Shown here: positions 26,101 to 35,860 of the stretch, piece after piece
Layout: each line of letters opens with the position of its first letter
How positions within the stretch are numbered: the stretch's first letter is position 1
Assembly: GCA_964017045.1 (NCBI GenBank)
Contig: OZ024810.1
Coordinates: forward strand, 15,426,704-15,490,703
DNA length: 64,000 bases
From: Omphiscola glabra
Lineage: Eukaryota; Mollusca; Gastropoda; Lymnaeidae
Reading direction: 5' to 3'
Notes under the pieces: model-generated
Told to the model about the DNA's origin: nothing
The model's database searches: none
What the model saw: the letters and a program-made list of their open reading frames with translations, nothing else
Program-made: the position numbers and the translations under genes

Positions 26101-29100
26101 ATGGCATGGATCGTGTTCCTAGCCAGTGCGTCTCAGACATCAACTGATCCTGGTTGCATTGTTGTGCAGGTTCTTTTCCACTACCTGATCCTCACCTCCT
26201 TCATGTGGATGTTGATGGAGGGAATCTTGCAGTATCTACTCTTTGTCAAAGTCATGAACACACACTTCACTTATTACATGTGGAAGACATCTATACCAGC
26301 ATGGGGTATGTTAGACATCAATATCATCATGGGGAATGTTAGACATCCATAACATCATGGGGTATGTTAGACATACATAACAGCATACGGTATGTTAGAC
26401 ATCCATAACAGCATGGGGTATGTTAGACATTCATAGCAGCATGGGGTATTTTGGACATCCATAACAGCGTAGGGTATGTTAGACATTCATAACGCCATGG
26501 GATATATTAGACATTCTAAACAGCATGGCGTATGTTAGACATCCAAAACAGCATGAGATATGTTAGACATCCATAACAGCATAGGGTACGTTAGATATTC
26601 ACACCAGCATGGATTAGACGTCTATTTCAGCATTGGTCAGACATCCACATGAGCATGGGTTACGATTGACATCCATACAATCATAGGTTAGAAAACCGTA
26701 CCAGCATGGGCAAGACATCCATAAACGTATGGTTCAGACAACTATAACAGTATGGGGAACATTAGTTACTCGTACCAGCAATGGGTGCGTTATGAAATGG
26801 ATGTGTTTTTTAAGGCAAAATATCAAATTCCAAATAGAAAGCAGAAAAAATAATAACAAAATAAAAGTGCCGGACATGTACATGTAGTGATTAAAAAAAA
26901 TAAAAGTGCCGGACATGTACATATAGTGATTAAAAAAATAAAAGTGCCGGACATGTACATGTAGTGATTAAAAAAATAAAAGTGCCGGACATGTACATGT
27001 AGTGATTAAAAAAATAAAAGTGCCGGACATGTACATGTAGTGATTTAAAAAAATAAAAGTGCCGGACATGTACATGTAGTGATTAAAAAAAATAAAAGTG
27101 CCGGACATGTACATGTAGTGATTAAAAAAATAAAATAGCTTTTAATCAATATTTTAAAATAGAATGACTTTTTTTTTTTTGTGTTGCATATTTCCAATAT
27201 AAATAAAATTTGAAGATTCATAAGTTGCCTTAGCACATCCTTTGTCTTACAAAATTTTTTTTGGTCAGTTTCCAGCGACAGAAAGTAAGCTTGGATTGCC
27301 GACTTCATTCAAACAAAGAGATTTTTTTTTAATGAACGTAACATGGTTACGGGGGCACATCCAAATAAAATGTGTTCAATTTTAGTCATATTTTCAAGAA
27401 ATCTTACATGACTGCCGTACACATTTATGTCTTGTTTATCATCATATTAAAATTGATGAATTTACCCCCCCCCCCACCTCCAAATTTTTTCCAGGTCTAC
27501 CTGTCATCCCTGTTGCAATCGTCTTGATCATTTTTCGTGACAATTATATCGGTGAACGTAAATGGTGCGTTTGATTAAAATAATTTTGTTACGTAATAAT
27601 TATTTTTGAAAAGTGTGATTAATCTACTCTGTGTCAATTCCGGAATACCAATTGAATTGTGTTATATTTAAAACAAAACTTATTAAAAATGTATCTGATA
27701 ACAAACGTCTAAATTTGAAGATATCTAACATATTTTTATGACTATTGTTAAACAGTTTAGGCTCACAAATTAACGTGAAAGAACTTAATTATGAGCCATC
27801 TGCGCACTCAAAGCGAAGTTCACCATATACGATGTTTGAGGTGGTCATGGTCGATTACAAATGTCGAACTACATACAAAGTTTTAAAAACTTAACATTTT
27901 TTCAGAATTGTCTAGAAGCTATTAAATGTGTCTGTTTATTTCATACACAGTAGCTAGCCATTTTGTTTTATTCTTATTTCCAGCTGTTGTATGTCAGACC
28001 TTTCCTTTTTTTATGGAATTGTTTGTCCCGTTTCCCTGATCATGATGATCAACATCGTCATTTTCATCGTGGTTGTGGTCAACTTGTGTCGTAGGAAGGA
28101 CATGACCAAACACTCATCAATCCACCAGAACAAAACTGCCCTCACTGTACGGGCTTCTTTCATCTGTTCTTGTATGTCAGGTGAGTGCAATTAAGCATAT
28201 GGTAAATACAGTAATTAAATAGATGAAAAGTCTAGCAGTAAATGGGGAATAATTCTAGCATTAAATGAGGAGCAGTAATTATGAATAACTCTAGCTGTAC
28301 TTACTTATGCCTTGTACTCCGCCTGGGACATAAGCCATCTACATGACTTTTCCATTTAGCTCGGTCCTTTCCAGTTGTTTCCAGATGTATTCCATACTTC
28401 ATGTGTTTACCTCTAGCTCGCATCTCCATGTATTCTTAGGCCTTCCTCTCCTTTTTTTCCTGTGGATTCCATGTAGACATTGTCTGTTGATGTTATCTGG
28501 GGTTTGTGGAGAGTGTGCCCTATCAGTCTCTATCTTTTCATTATGGTGTCTTCAACAATAGGCTTTTGGTAAGTCCTTTCTAGTAAGTCTTTGTTGGTGA
28601 TGGTGTTGGTCATTCGATATTCCATATCTTTCTAAGGCAAGTTTTTTTTGAAGATCTGTACTTACTTTTTACGTTTATGCTTGCTGTTCTCAAAGTTTCG
28701 GCTCCATAGTTTAGGACCGTTGCGACATTTGTATTGAACAGTCTTACTTTGGTTTGTAGAGTCAGCTCCTCTGACTTATTTTCTTCAATAGCACAAATGC
28801 TGACGCAGGCCTTCCAATTCTAGCCCTGACACCAGCTTTGGATCCACCACATTTGTCAATGGTTCTGCCTAGAAAGTCCACCCACTTCTTCCAGTGCATT
28901 TCCTGCAAGAAAGATATGCTCTTGGTCGGTGAGTTTATCTCATGATCTTTTTCTTGCTTTTATTTATATTGAGTCCGAGCTGTACTGAAATATTGGCTAC
29001 ATCTTCTGTCTTTTCCTGCATGTTTTGCTGTTTGTGGGACAAAAGTGCAATGTTTGTTCTTAAAGTCTAGATCAATCAGTTGTTCCCAGAGTATCCACAG

Positions 29101-31451
29101 TATAACATTCCTCTTTTTGTCATTATCTAGTCAATGGTCTGGATTAATAAAAATGGAAAAGGAGACATCCTTCTCCGATTCCTGTTTTCACTTTCAAGCC
29201 ATTTGTGAGTCTACCTCCGTGAGCCACCCAGCATGTCATTTCTTCATAAGAATTATGAATGATTCAGACCAGTTTTTCTTGTACCCCATGATACCGGGGA
29301 AGTTTTCACAATGTTTGTGGGTCTATGTTATTAAAGGCATTTTCGTAATTGAGAAAATTTAGTCATGAAAGAGTTCCATTTGATGGACTGTTCTACAAGG
29401 ATCCGTAGTTTAGCAATTTGTTCTGTACATGATCTGTTTCGGTGGAAGCCAGCCTGTTAATCAGTACTGACGTCAGTGTAATTCCTTTGCAGTTTTCACA
29501 GTTGCTGAGATCACATTTAATTTTATTTTGTATCTTGACGAGGCACTTTCCCTTCAAATCGTTTGGAACTCTGTCTTATATCTTCTGTGCCTGTGGGTGG
29601 AGGTCTGTTTAGTAGCAGTACATCTGGAATACCTTGCCATTAATTTGAAATAGCAAGCAGTAAACTTGAAATAGCAAGCAGTAAACTTGAAATAGCAAGC
29701 AGTAAACTTGAAATAGCAAGCAGTAAACTTGAAATAGCAAGCAGTAAACTTGGAATAGCAAGCAGTAAACTTGAAATAGCAAGCAGTAAACTTGAAATAG
29801 CAAGCAGTAAACTTGAAATAGCAAGCAGTAAACTTGAAATAACAAGCAGTAAACTTGAAATAGCAAGCAGTAAACTTGAAATAGCAAGCAGTAAACTTGA
29901 AATAGCAAGCAGTAAACTTGAAATAGCAAGCAGTAAACTTGAAATAGCAAGCAGTAAATTGCAGCACACTTAACTACTTTCTATTCCTTTTCGTATTTTC
30001 ATTTGTTCTGTCTGCCGAGGAAGGCTCTTAGCCGAAACATTCTTCTCTTATTGTCCTGTCTTTCGATTCAATTTTCCACATACCATGTTCTACTATTTCC
30101 AATAATAGGTATACACTGTGTTAATTGATTATTTATAAGAAAGTTTTTGGACACAATTGCAATGGCCTTTTTTTTTTTAAAGTTTCACATTTAACAAAAC
30201 TATTAAAGTTTTTAAACTTTAAATTCCTATTTAAAATATAGTTCACTTAACACATTTTCTTTGACTGTTCTCTGTTCTAGTTTAAATCGTAGGTTCTTAT
30301 GACTCAAGACCTTAAAATTTGACAATAGTGTATTTGTGTATTAAATTTCTACCCATCGTCTGTAATATAGGATCATTGCACCTCACAAAGTTTATCACAT
30401 GTTTTCAGGATTGTTCTGGCTCTCTGGACTATTGTCACTAGGAGGCCCAGCCCGCGTTGTCTTCAATTTCATATTCTGTATAGCCGCCACACTTCAGGGT
30501 TTTCTCATCTTTGTGCTGATGACTGCCCGAGATAAAACCGTTCGTGATTTTTGGTGGTCAAAGTTGGCCATTATTTGGAATCACTGCACACGCCTGACCG
30601 AAAGCGGCAGATACAGATTACGTTGTAAGTGTCACATTTATTCTCAACCACACTGGCGTAGGATGGTAGACGGAAGGGGTGGGAGGGTCGCGACATTAAA
30701 TTTTTTCACGTTTTTTTTTCTATCGACGTCATATAATAAATAAACATTATTTGTCTGTGTATTCTGTATACATTTTTGGTTATGTTATTTAGGGGCGGCA
30801 AAATCAAGGACCGTCCCCAGGTGTCTAAATCCTTCTAATATTAGCATTCGTGATAATACAATTTACATGGCGAGGCTTAACAATAACTGTAACATTACCA
30901 TTTTTATCTACATGTTTACAATGGATGACAAAGGTCAGGGATGAAAGGGGGACCTTCAGCAAATAGTTGTACGTCCTTTTACAGATGAAAGAGAACAAAT
31001 ACACTGAAACATTTAATTAATTTTCTGTAAACTAATTAGGAATGGTAAATGTCCCGGCGCGATTTCATTCTAGCATTTTACTAAACAGAGCATTCAAAAT
31101 GCAACATTTTTATAAAAGTTTTATTTACATGAGAGCTGTCGAGCTCTACAGTGTTTAATGAGTTTTGGTGAAATGTCTCTCTTATCAGTGCTGGACTTTT
31201 CCTGTAAATATCTACGTTTTGAATCCCTCAGAAACAAAGGAGGCGCCACAAAGTCTGCAGCTTGTGATTGCGCTGCTTGCTACAGTGATAAGTCCGAATC
31301 AAATGGCTTAAACCTTGACAACACCGACCTAACAGTTTTCAGTAGCACCACGGAGATAGTGACGGCAACAGACTGTCAACTGCCAGGAAAAACCTTTGAA
31401 ATGTTACGTTTAAAAACACGCACTGGCATCAAAGAATTTATTATTGTATAG
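11045..31451 (+). CDS. Receptor copy 1: CTLD-CTLD-Ig-GAIN/GPS-7TM adhesion GPCR, with an in-frame TGA
   Basis: Twenty-six exons were assigned from GT..AG sites, phase continuity and match to copy 2: 11045-11126, 11799-11978, 12705-12780, 12947-13036, 13632-13777, 15039-15168, 16095-16245, 16694-16769, 16899-17071, 17357-17455, 17752-17872, 18679-18940, 19362-19497, 20198-20360, 20511-20659, 20895-21142, 21644-21788, 21927-22049, 22538-22675, 23593-23832, 25565-25689, 26043-26305, 27495-27564, 27984-28180, 30409-30624, 31189-31451. The total is 4062 nt (1353 residues plus stop if the internal TGA is ignored). Adhesion GPCRs are plasma-membrane receptors whose ectodomain binds ligands or cell surfaces and whose GPS-proximal peptide acts as a tethered agonist. 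Here two lectin domains and an Ig domain would be the sensing part. The TGA at 17066-17068 would end translation after 366 residues, giving a soluble protein, unless it is read through, edited or bypassed; otherwise copy 1 is a pseudogene. All exons downstream of the TGA stay open, arguing for recent loss or retained function. Exon 26 is less certain than the rest because copy 2 cannot check it. Confidence 0.85.
11216..11620. repeat. ~25-29-bp minisatellite in intron 1 of copy 1, ~15 copies
   Basis: Units of CTACATACATGTCTGGTCAA plus TATAG, with variants containing ATTAATTA or GTTGCATACACGACTGG. Copy 2 intron 1 holds only about two or three such units (42670-42735), so the array expanded in copy 1 after duplication. 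Confidence 0.9.
11799..13777 (+). CDS. Copy 1 exons 2-5: first C-type-lectin-like domain
   Basis: Codons about 28-191. It starts CTFVSDGYGPSETGTCFH, continues KETLTWQDAHGFC (the usual S/T-W-x-x-A-x-x-x-C of CTLDs) and ends CDQKHFFVCMFEVK, matching the C-x(n)-F-x-C end of the fold. No EPN/QPD sugar-binding triplet or WND is visible; copy 1 has TQCEDSYTN where copy 2 has TQWEDSYTN, so the Trp of the WND-like position is Cys here. Calcium-dependent sugar binding is therefore doubtful and a protein ligand is equally possible. Exons are 11799-11978, 12705-12780, 12947-13036 and 13632-13777. Confidence 0.8.
13582..13640 (+). repeat. Tandem duplication of the exon 5 acceptor (copy 1)
   Basis: TTAAGTATCACCAGGCTAAC occurs twice, 25 bases apart, placing CAG|GCTAACTGA at both 13607 and 13632. 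Only the second acceptor keeps the frame; the first leads to TGA within the duplicated piece. Copy 2 has one acceptor, at 47881. Confidence 0.9.
14460..14940. other. Intron 5 of copy 1, conserved block shared with copy 2
   Basis: Aligned with 48300-49000; best shared stretches are ATTCAGTCTATTCGAAGAG and AAAGACAC.GAG. The short ORFs are not conserved between copies, so it is treated as intronic. Confidence 0.6.
15039..16769 (+). CDS. Copy 1 exons 6-8: second C-type-lectin-like domain
   Basis: Codons about 192-310. Order: a Cys in ATCKRTLQNGKPF, then KMLISYGNASLHLGYINN, ESFWLDAGEDNVCSAVD and finally CGTPLRVLCQL, which recalls the CTLD pattern L-G, F-W-D and the paired C-terminal cysteines (C...C.Q). 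No classical calcium-site triplet is seen. Exons 15039-15168, 16095-16245 and 16694-16769 are matched one for one in copy 2 with identical lengths (130, 151, 76). Confidence 0.7.
15350..15720. other. Copy 1-specific insert in intron 6, possible transposon fragment
   Basis: This segment has no match in copy 2, where a LINE lies instead. On the minus strand it encodes a short open stretch containing FKNLGTVTIEEEELVVPVP (about 15450-15360), which looks coding in origin but is not recognised. Stops lie close upstream. Confidence 0.3.
16899..17872 (+). CDS. Copy 1 exons 9-11: Ig-like domain, interrupted by TGA
   Basis: Codons about 311-441. Ig features are a first Cys in VSIECVTS, a C-strand-like VTFYKKGIPVM and the second Cys in FNQYFHCEVNNLKDG, the usual Y-x-C motif. 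Exon 9 ends ATA TGA CCA|GTAAGC in copy 1 and ATA GGA ACA|GTAAGA in copy 2, so the glycine codon has become TGA (17066-17068). Copy 1 also has eight extra codons in exon 9 (around SDAYDPLIQ). Exons 16899-17071, 17357-17455, 17752-17872. Confidence 0.75.
18679..20659 (+). CDS. Copy 1 exons 12-15: linker and HRM-like cysteine segment
   Basis: Codons about 442-678. Exons 12-13 encode a poorly recognised region (YEIYSLHIDLMSNDMADTL; RKSLVAYLYRNVSETQTIED) with several N-x-S/T sites; an SEA-like fold is possible but unproven. Exons 14-15 encode SIDWCWPV, GTVWKSPNTCAQ, TIACEGDKIIGLYW and NPLCEYY. The Cys/Trp spacing ahead of the GAIN domain recalls the hormone-receptor motif of many adhesion GPCRs. 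Exons 18679-18940, 19362-19497, 20198-20360, 20511-20659. Confidence 0.7.
19763..20030. repeat. 27-bp minisatellite in intron 13 of copy 1, ~10 copies
   Basis: Units of CTCTTGTAGCCTGGTTACAG plus TTGCCGT. A diverged array of the same 27-bp family occupies the matching intron of copy 2 (60150-60312), so the array predates the duplication. Confidence 0.9.
20895..23832 (+). CDS. Copy 1 exons 16-20: GAIN domain with GPS
   Basis: Codons 679-976. Exon 16 encodes a helical segment (IPEDVTYIADILQKSSDVRV, then DIASSMRNFPDHVL) typical of GAIN subdomain A; exons 17-20 give the beta-rich subdomain B. The GPS in exon 20 has the four cysteines and both tryptophans: CAFWDF (23701), GGWSSQGC and DVCVCDRLTNFAVLT. 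The cleavage triplet, usually His-Leu-Thr/Ser, is Arg-Leu-Thr (CGT at 23806-23808). The following TNFAVLT is close to the tethered-agonist sequence of the family. Exons 20895-21142, 21644-21788, 21927-22049, 22538-22675, 23593-23832. Confidence 0.9.
21345..21436 (+). repeat. Interspersed repeat fragment after (TTA)n, intron 16 of copy 1
   Basis: TATTATTATTA followed by about 54 bases (TTTCTATAGCGTGGTACGCC ... CACAACGCTGTACATA) is nearly the reverse complement of 25955-26015. The two are inverted copies of one SINE-like family tail. Confidence 0.75.
22870..23460. mobile_element. hAT-type MITE (outer), intron 19 of copy 1
   Basis: Ends CCGTGGTTGCCGACCC and (reverse complement) CAGGGGTGGCAACCC are imperfect inverted repeats. 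Flanks TTTTAAAC (22862-22869) and CTTTAAAT (23461-23468) match at six of eight bases, in line with the 8-bp target duplication of hAT elements. A second MITE is inserted inside it. No transposase is encoded. Confidence 0.65.
23181..23351. mobile_element. MITE nested inside the outer hAT-type MITE
   Basis: Left end CAGTGACGTAGCGAGG and right end (reverse complement) CAGCCGCGTAGCGAGG are terminal inverted repeats. Flanks CCATTCGG (23173-23180) and CCGTTCGG (23352-23359) are an 8-bp duplication with one mismatch. The interior is C-run rich and non-coding. Confidence 0.85.
23925..24010 (-). mobile_element. LINE 3' end fragment in intron 20 of copy 1
   Basis: TTGGACCATTGGGGCGCCAC followed by AGATGACATAAAAACTATCC resembles 45099-45150, the minus-strand 3' end of a longer LINE relic, and has the same CATCATCATCA start. 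It belongs to the same family. Confidence 0.7.
24100..25560. other. Intron 20 of copy 1, no gene seen
   Basis: AT-rich intronic sequence between the GPS exon and the first membrane exon, with a G run at 24176 and no motif-bearing ORF. Confidence 0.5.
25565..30624 (+). CDS. Copy 1 exons 21-25: seven-transmembrane domain
   Basis: Codons 977-1266, class B2/secretin-like. Exon 21 has TM1 (FFGLLIVSCVGASLSVIGLS). Exon 22 has TM2 and TM3 (HYLILTSFMWMLMEGILQYL, the family's H-Y-x-x-L-x-x-F-x-W-M-x-x-E-G). Exon 23 has TM4 (GLPVIPVAIVLIIF). Exon 24 has TM5 (PVSLIMMINIVIFIVVVVNL) and loop 3. Exon 25 has TM6 and TM7 (GLFWLSGLLS; FNFIFCIAATLQGFLIFVLM with the Q-G-F of TM7). A Cys-Cys-Cys run lies at the exon 23/24 junction in the loop before TM5. 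Exons 25565-25689, 26043-26305, 27495-27564, 27984-28180, 30409-30624. This part of copy 2 lies outside the window. Confidence 0.9.
25955..26042 (-). repeat. SINE-like fragment abutting the exon 22 acceptor
   Basis: Inverted relative of 21375-21430, followed by (ATA)n and then TTTATTGTCAG|ACAATT, the 3' splice site of exon 22. The acceptor therefore lies within about 15 bases of transposon-derived DNA and has a weak pyrimidine tract. Confidence 0.7.
26296..26760. repeat. ~28-29-bp minisatellite built on the exon 22 donor
   Basis: Units of AGCATGGGGTATGTTAGACA plus TCCATAAC repeat about 15 times, decaying rightwards. The first unit is the end of exon 22 itself (CCAGCATGG|GGTATGT), so many later units keep a GGGGTATGT donor-like core. 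Confidence 0.9.
26868..27135. repeat. 38-bp minisatellite, 7 copies
   Basis: Units of GTGCCGGACATGTACATGTA plus GTGATT and an A-rich linker with AATAAA. The core ACATGTACATGT is palindromic. Confidence 0.95.
28290..29640 (-). mobile_element. Non-LTR retrotransposon (LINE) relic in intron 24 of copy 1
   Basis: Minus-strand frames contain reverse transcriptase-like pieces: YENAFNNIDPQTLWKL and VAHGGRLTNGLKVKTG then IGEGCLLS (about 29350-29150), and at 28315-28350 a G-L-C-P-type C-terminal end. Frameshifts and stops make it inactive. It is 5' truncated near 29640, where the 21-bp minisatellite starts. Confidence 0.75.
29647..29958. repeat. 21-bp minisatellite, ~15 copies
   Basis: Nearly identical units of GAAATAGCAAGCAGTAAACT plus T. 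The 21-base period gives long seven-residue-repeat frames on the minus strand, which are artefacts. Confidence 0.95.
29985..30105. repeat. Interspersed repeat, inverted partner of 55265-55390
   Basis: CGTATTTTCATTTGTTCTGT, GAAGGCTCTTAGCCGAAAC and ACCATGTTC recur as the reverse complement at 55265-55390 in intron 11 of copy 2. An unclassified dispersed family. Confidence 0.7.
31189..31451 (+). CDS. Copy 1 exon 26: cytoplasmic tail and stop
   Basis: A pyrimidine-rich acceptor (TGTCTCTCTTATCAG) in the phase demanded by exon 25 opens 87 codons ending KEFIIV and TAG (31449-31451). The tail has two C-x-C/C-x-x-C-like cysteines (ACDCAACY) and Ser/Thr-rich segments. A different last exon is possible. 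Confidence 0.6.
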
Positions 31452-31613
31452 TTGATACTAAGCTCTTGATTCTTTTGTCAAATTATTAATAATTCATGTA
31501 AATATTCAGAACAGGGGTCCACATACAGACCACAGCGTTAAACATTAAGTTCCGCCAGATGTATCCAAATACTCTTACTTCTTTATTATATTTGTGATTA
31601 TTTTCATTCTTTG

Positions 31614-31619
31614 AATAAA
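31614..31619 (+). terminator. Polyadenylation signal AATAAA of copy 1
   Basis: The canonical hexamer AATAAA lies 163 bases after the stop codon of exon 26, followed by AT-rich sequence and a GT-rich stretch. Confidence 0.6.
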
Positions 31620-31639
31620 AATACATTTGAAATAATATA

Positions 31640-32925
31640 TGTGACAACTGTTTTAGGCGGTGTGCCCCGAGTGGGTACAGACGTGGTGGGGGGGTACCCT
31701 TTTTTTTATTATTTTGATGGCAGTATTTTCAGTCAATCGCAGAGTTGTTGTTGTTTTGTTCTTGCATTTTTTTTTTTTTTGTAGAAAAGGGAAGCAAAAA
31801 TATTTGCACGCAACCGGGTGGAACTAACCATAGCGAAGCCAATGTATGCGCCATTTTGATCAACCAACCCATCCTTTCGACATTATTTTTATAAAAATCA
31901 GATTCAAATTTGCAATCTCTAATCTTGAATTTAAATTAATAAATAATATTACTGTTTACGTACCACTGAAAATAAAGGATTTATATTAAACAAGCTAGGT
32001 AATATAAAACTACATTTTCACTAGTATTTATTTGAGTTGTTTTCTGATTATGTTTTAGAATACCTAAAAACTAAATTTATGTATGCGTCAAGAATGCATA
32101 CCTTCATTTGGAATTTATCAAGAAAACAAAATAGCGGTCTCCTCCACCCCCCACCCCACCCCCCACCACCCCGCACTTCCTCCGACACCATTTTTTGTTT
32201 GTTTTACAAATGGACCTATTCATGTATATGAATTTTTTTATGTTTGTCAAAAAGAAATAATTTGTATAAAACCTAGTTTGATTTAGAAAAAATTGTTATT
32301 TTATGGGCGTAACTTCTTAAAATAGAAAAGCAAAGTCTACTTAAGATGACGTTTAGCAGCATTTACAAAATCCAACATGTGTCCAATGCTCGTGTTGTCT
32401 CATCCTCTAGTGTAGTGTAGATCAAAAGGGGATTATTAGACAATTAAACAACGAATCGATTCACCATCAAATACTCTATTATAAAAACAAAACAAAAAAC
32501 ACAAAAAACGAACAACTATAATATCTTTTAGCAGACTATCAAAAAGTTAATCTGAGAATGACAACTAATGAAGTCTGCATCTGCTCCCCCCATATTCGAT
32601 ACTGACTCCGTAATGCCCTGCTGCTGTCCTCTTTACAAAATACGATATTCCCTAATAATCTCAGATACAATATTTTCAGATTTCCATAATCAAAGTTAAT
32701 TTTATTTCCTTTCCAACTCTCTCTTACGATCTCGAAAAAGTTATTTTTTAAAATTCTTTGTTGTTCTTTGATACCTTGTGTCTTTTCCGCTTCTTTTATA
32801 AGTTGGTCTTTTATCAGGTTGACTTATATCAGTTATCTTAGACCAAGCTGTTTTATATCAGGCATCATGTTTCCTACCCACCGGCTAATTCAACACTTGT
32901 ATATAATGATTACTTTTTACATTTC
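31640..32925. other. Intergenic, no gene recognised
   Basis: AT-rich DNA with G, C and T homopolymer runs. The proline-rich short frames at 32037-32286 come from a C-rich run. Confidence 0.4.
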
Positions 32926-32929
32926 AGTC

Positions 32930-33990
32930 ACTCATTGATGTACCTGTCATTTATTGATTTATTTGACATTTAATGATATACTTGACATTTATTAATGTAT
33001 TTGACAGTTAATGACATGCTTGACATTTATCGATGTACTTGTCATTTATTGATATACTTGTCATTTATTTGATGTACTTGTCATTTATTGATGTACATGT
33101 CATTTATTGATTTATTGACATTAATAATGCACTTGTCATTTATTGATTTATTGACATTTAATGGTGTACTTGACATTTAATGACATTTTTCAAATTTATC
33201 GATGTACTTGTCTATTATTGACGTACCTACTGGTCATTTTTTGATGTATTTGTCATTTATTGATATACTTGACATTTAATGATGTACTTGACATTTTATT
33301 ACATGCTTCACATGTATCCATGTACTTTTCATTTATTGATGTAATTGTCATTTATTGATGTACTTGTCATGTATTGATGAACTTGTCATTTATTGAATAA
33401 CTTGACATTTAATGATGTACTTGACATTTATTGAAGTACTTGTCATTTAATTACATGCTTTACATTTAATGATGTACTAAACATTTATTGATGCACTTTT
33501 CATTTATTGATTTATTGAAAATTAATGATGTACTTGACATTTATTGATGAACTTACTTGTCATTTAATGATGTACTTGTCATGTATTGATCACCTTGTCA
33601 TTTATTAAATTACTTGACATTTAATGATGTACTTGACATTTATTGATGTACATGTCATTTATTGATCTATTGACATTTATTGATGTACTTGACATTTATT
33701 AATGAACTTACTTGTCATTTAATGATGTACTTGTCGTGTATTGATGACCTTGTCATTTATTAAATAATTTGACATTTAATGATGTACTTGACATTTATTG
33801 ATGTACTTGACATTTATTGATGAACTTACTTGTCATTTAATGATGCACTTGTCATGTATTGATGACCTTGTCATTTATTAAATAACTTGACATTTAATGA
33901 TGTACTTGACATTTATTGATGTACTTGACATTTATTGATGTACTTGACATTTATCGATGTACTTGACATTTATTGATGTACTTGACACTA
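32930..33990. repeat. ~19-bp minisatellite/satellite, ~50 degenerate copies
   Basis: Over 1 kb of TTGACATTTATTGATGTAC units with TTGTCATTT and TTAATGA variants. Higher-order blocks are visible: GAACTTACTTGTCATTTAAT recurs at about 33550, 33710 and 33825, and units near the right end are the most uniform. Confidence 0.9.
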
Positions 33991-33999
33991 AGGGTTGAG

Positions 34000-34830
34000 T
34001 TTTTTCATTTATTTGTCTCGTAAAATATTGAAGTACGGAAAATGTAAAGTTACGCAACAATTGTTTGTATTTTTAAAATATATTTAAATTTCCAAACTGC
34101 TTTTCTCTTTTTAATAATCAGGGGGGAAAAAATGCCATAACTATTTCAGGATGTTGAAGCATTTATTAAAAAGTTAAACTTCTCTAGATCAGTATTTAAT
34201 AGGAGTTTATCTTTTTAAATATTATAATTTTGTTTTGTTTTTTTTGTGCTTTTGGTAACTTAGCTGGATTTTCAAATCAATTCCATCTTTTTGTTGTTTT
34301 TTTTACTACAGGAAACTTTATTTAAAACGTCAATTAATATTAAAATCTAGGGATTTTAAAATATTTTATTCTTAGGTAATTGTGTTAAATTGGATCGAAG
34401 AATTTTACAAAAGACGGAATCTGTTCATTAATTTGTAATGAAGAACACTGGACCAGTTTGTAATTTAAATGAACCTGCAAACTATTACATGCTTTTTGAA
34501 TGTTTACTGCTTCTCTCTTCTCTCGATAAAAAAACCACACATAAATAAATATATGTTGCATTTTCTAAATATATTCTAACTTCTTCACGCATTTATTTTA
34601 TACTTTAAAGAATTAATTTTTAGAACGACAAATTAAAAAAAAAAAAGCCAGAAAAGATCTTCTACACAAAACATTGTTTTTTTTATCATTAAAAAAAAAT
34701 TCGTTTAAAATTGAAAAATGTATGTTTTAAATAAATGCGAAAAAGTAATTAAAGTTTTGTTTCATTTTCTTTCTGTGTATTTATAATGATGTTATTAGTT
34801 TCACTAACACCTTTTAGACTTACACGTACA
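34000..34830. other. Intergenic AT-rich DNA
   Basis: No coding or structural feature recognised. Confidence 0.4.
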
Positions 34831-34849
34831 AATATATATATATATATAT

Positions 34850-35860
34850 CACTTTGACTTTGATGCCAACTGTTCCTTTGATGCCAACTGTTCCTTTGAT
34901 ACAAACTGTTCCTTTGATGCCAACTGTTCCTTTGATGCCATCTGTTCCTTTGATGCCAACTGTTCCTTTGATGCCAACTGTTCCTTTGATGCCCACTGTC
35001 CCTTTAATGACCACTGTCCCTTTGATGACCACTGTCCTTTTGATGACCACTGTCCCTTTGATGACCACTGTCCCTTTGATGCCCACTGTCCCTTTGATGA
35101 CCACTGTCCCTTAGATGACCACTGTCCCTTTGATGACCACTGTCCCTTTGATGACCACTGTCCCTTTGATGCCCACTGTCCCTTTGATGACCACTGTCCC
35201 TTTGATGCCAACTGTTCCTTTGATGCCCACTGTCCCTTTGATGACCACTGTCCCTTTGATGCCCACTGTTCCGTTTCCCCTCTTTAAAACTATTAAACAT
35301 TTACAAATATATATATATATATATATATCACTTTGACTTTGATGCCAACTGTTCCTTTGATGCCCACTGTCCCTTTGATGACCACTGTCCCTTTGATGCC
35401 CACTGTTCCGTTTCCCCTCTTTAAAACTATTAAACATTTACAAATATATATATATATATAATCAGGTTTATTTTAAATACCCGGTACTTTACAAAACTAA
35501 AAAGTTTAAATGATAAAAAACACTTATTTATTCAGTAGCATCTAAAAATAAAGCATGTGTATAAAATCAACTAGGTTAATAGACTCTTAAATTTCCGCTG
35601 TTTCTGATTACGTGTAGAATAATAAATATCTAAATTCAGGCATGCGCCTTAATGCACCCTAGCATTTTGAATTCATCAGACAAAAGTGTGTAAGAGCTCA
35701 ATAAGCGCATTCACAAGGGCTCTCCTGCAATTTACTTTGGGGGCCTTTGATGCCCACTGTCACTTTGATGCCAATTGTTCCTTTGATGCCTACTGTCCCT
35801 TTGATGCCCACTGTTCCGTTTCCACTCTTTAAAACTATTAAACATTTACGAAAATAAAAG
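34850..35860. repeat. 18-bp minisatellite with duplicated flanks
   Basis: Units of CTTTGATGCCCACTGTCC (variants GACCACTGTCC and CCAACTGTTC) form about 24 copies at 34855-35275. A shorter version follows at 35330-35415 and another at 35745-35830. Each block starts near CACTTTGA and ends TTTCCCCTCTTTAAAACTAT before ACATTTAC and (AT)n. The array plus flank was duplicated as a whole. Confidence 0.9.

Noticed and set aside
26868..27135. CRISPR-like array with palindromic core
   Set aside because: The A-rich linker is the same in every unit, so there are no spacers; it is a 38-bp tandem repeat.
29554..29969. Minus-strand ORFs with FTACYFK repeats
   Set aside because: Frames of a 21-bp minisatellite within a receptor intron.
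34849..35211. 120-codon ORF with SKGQW-type repeats
   Set aside because: Product of an 18-bp minisatellite read in frame.
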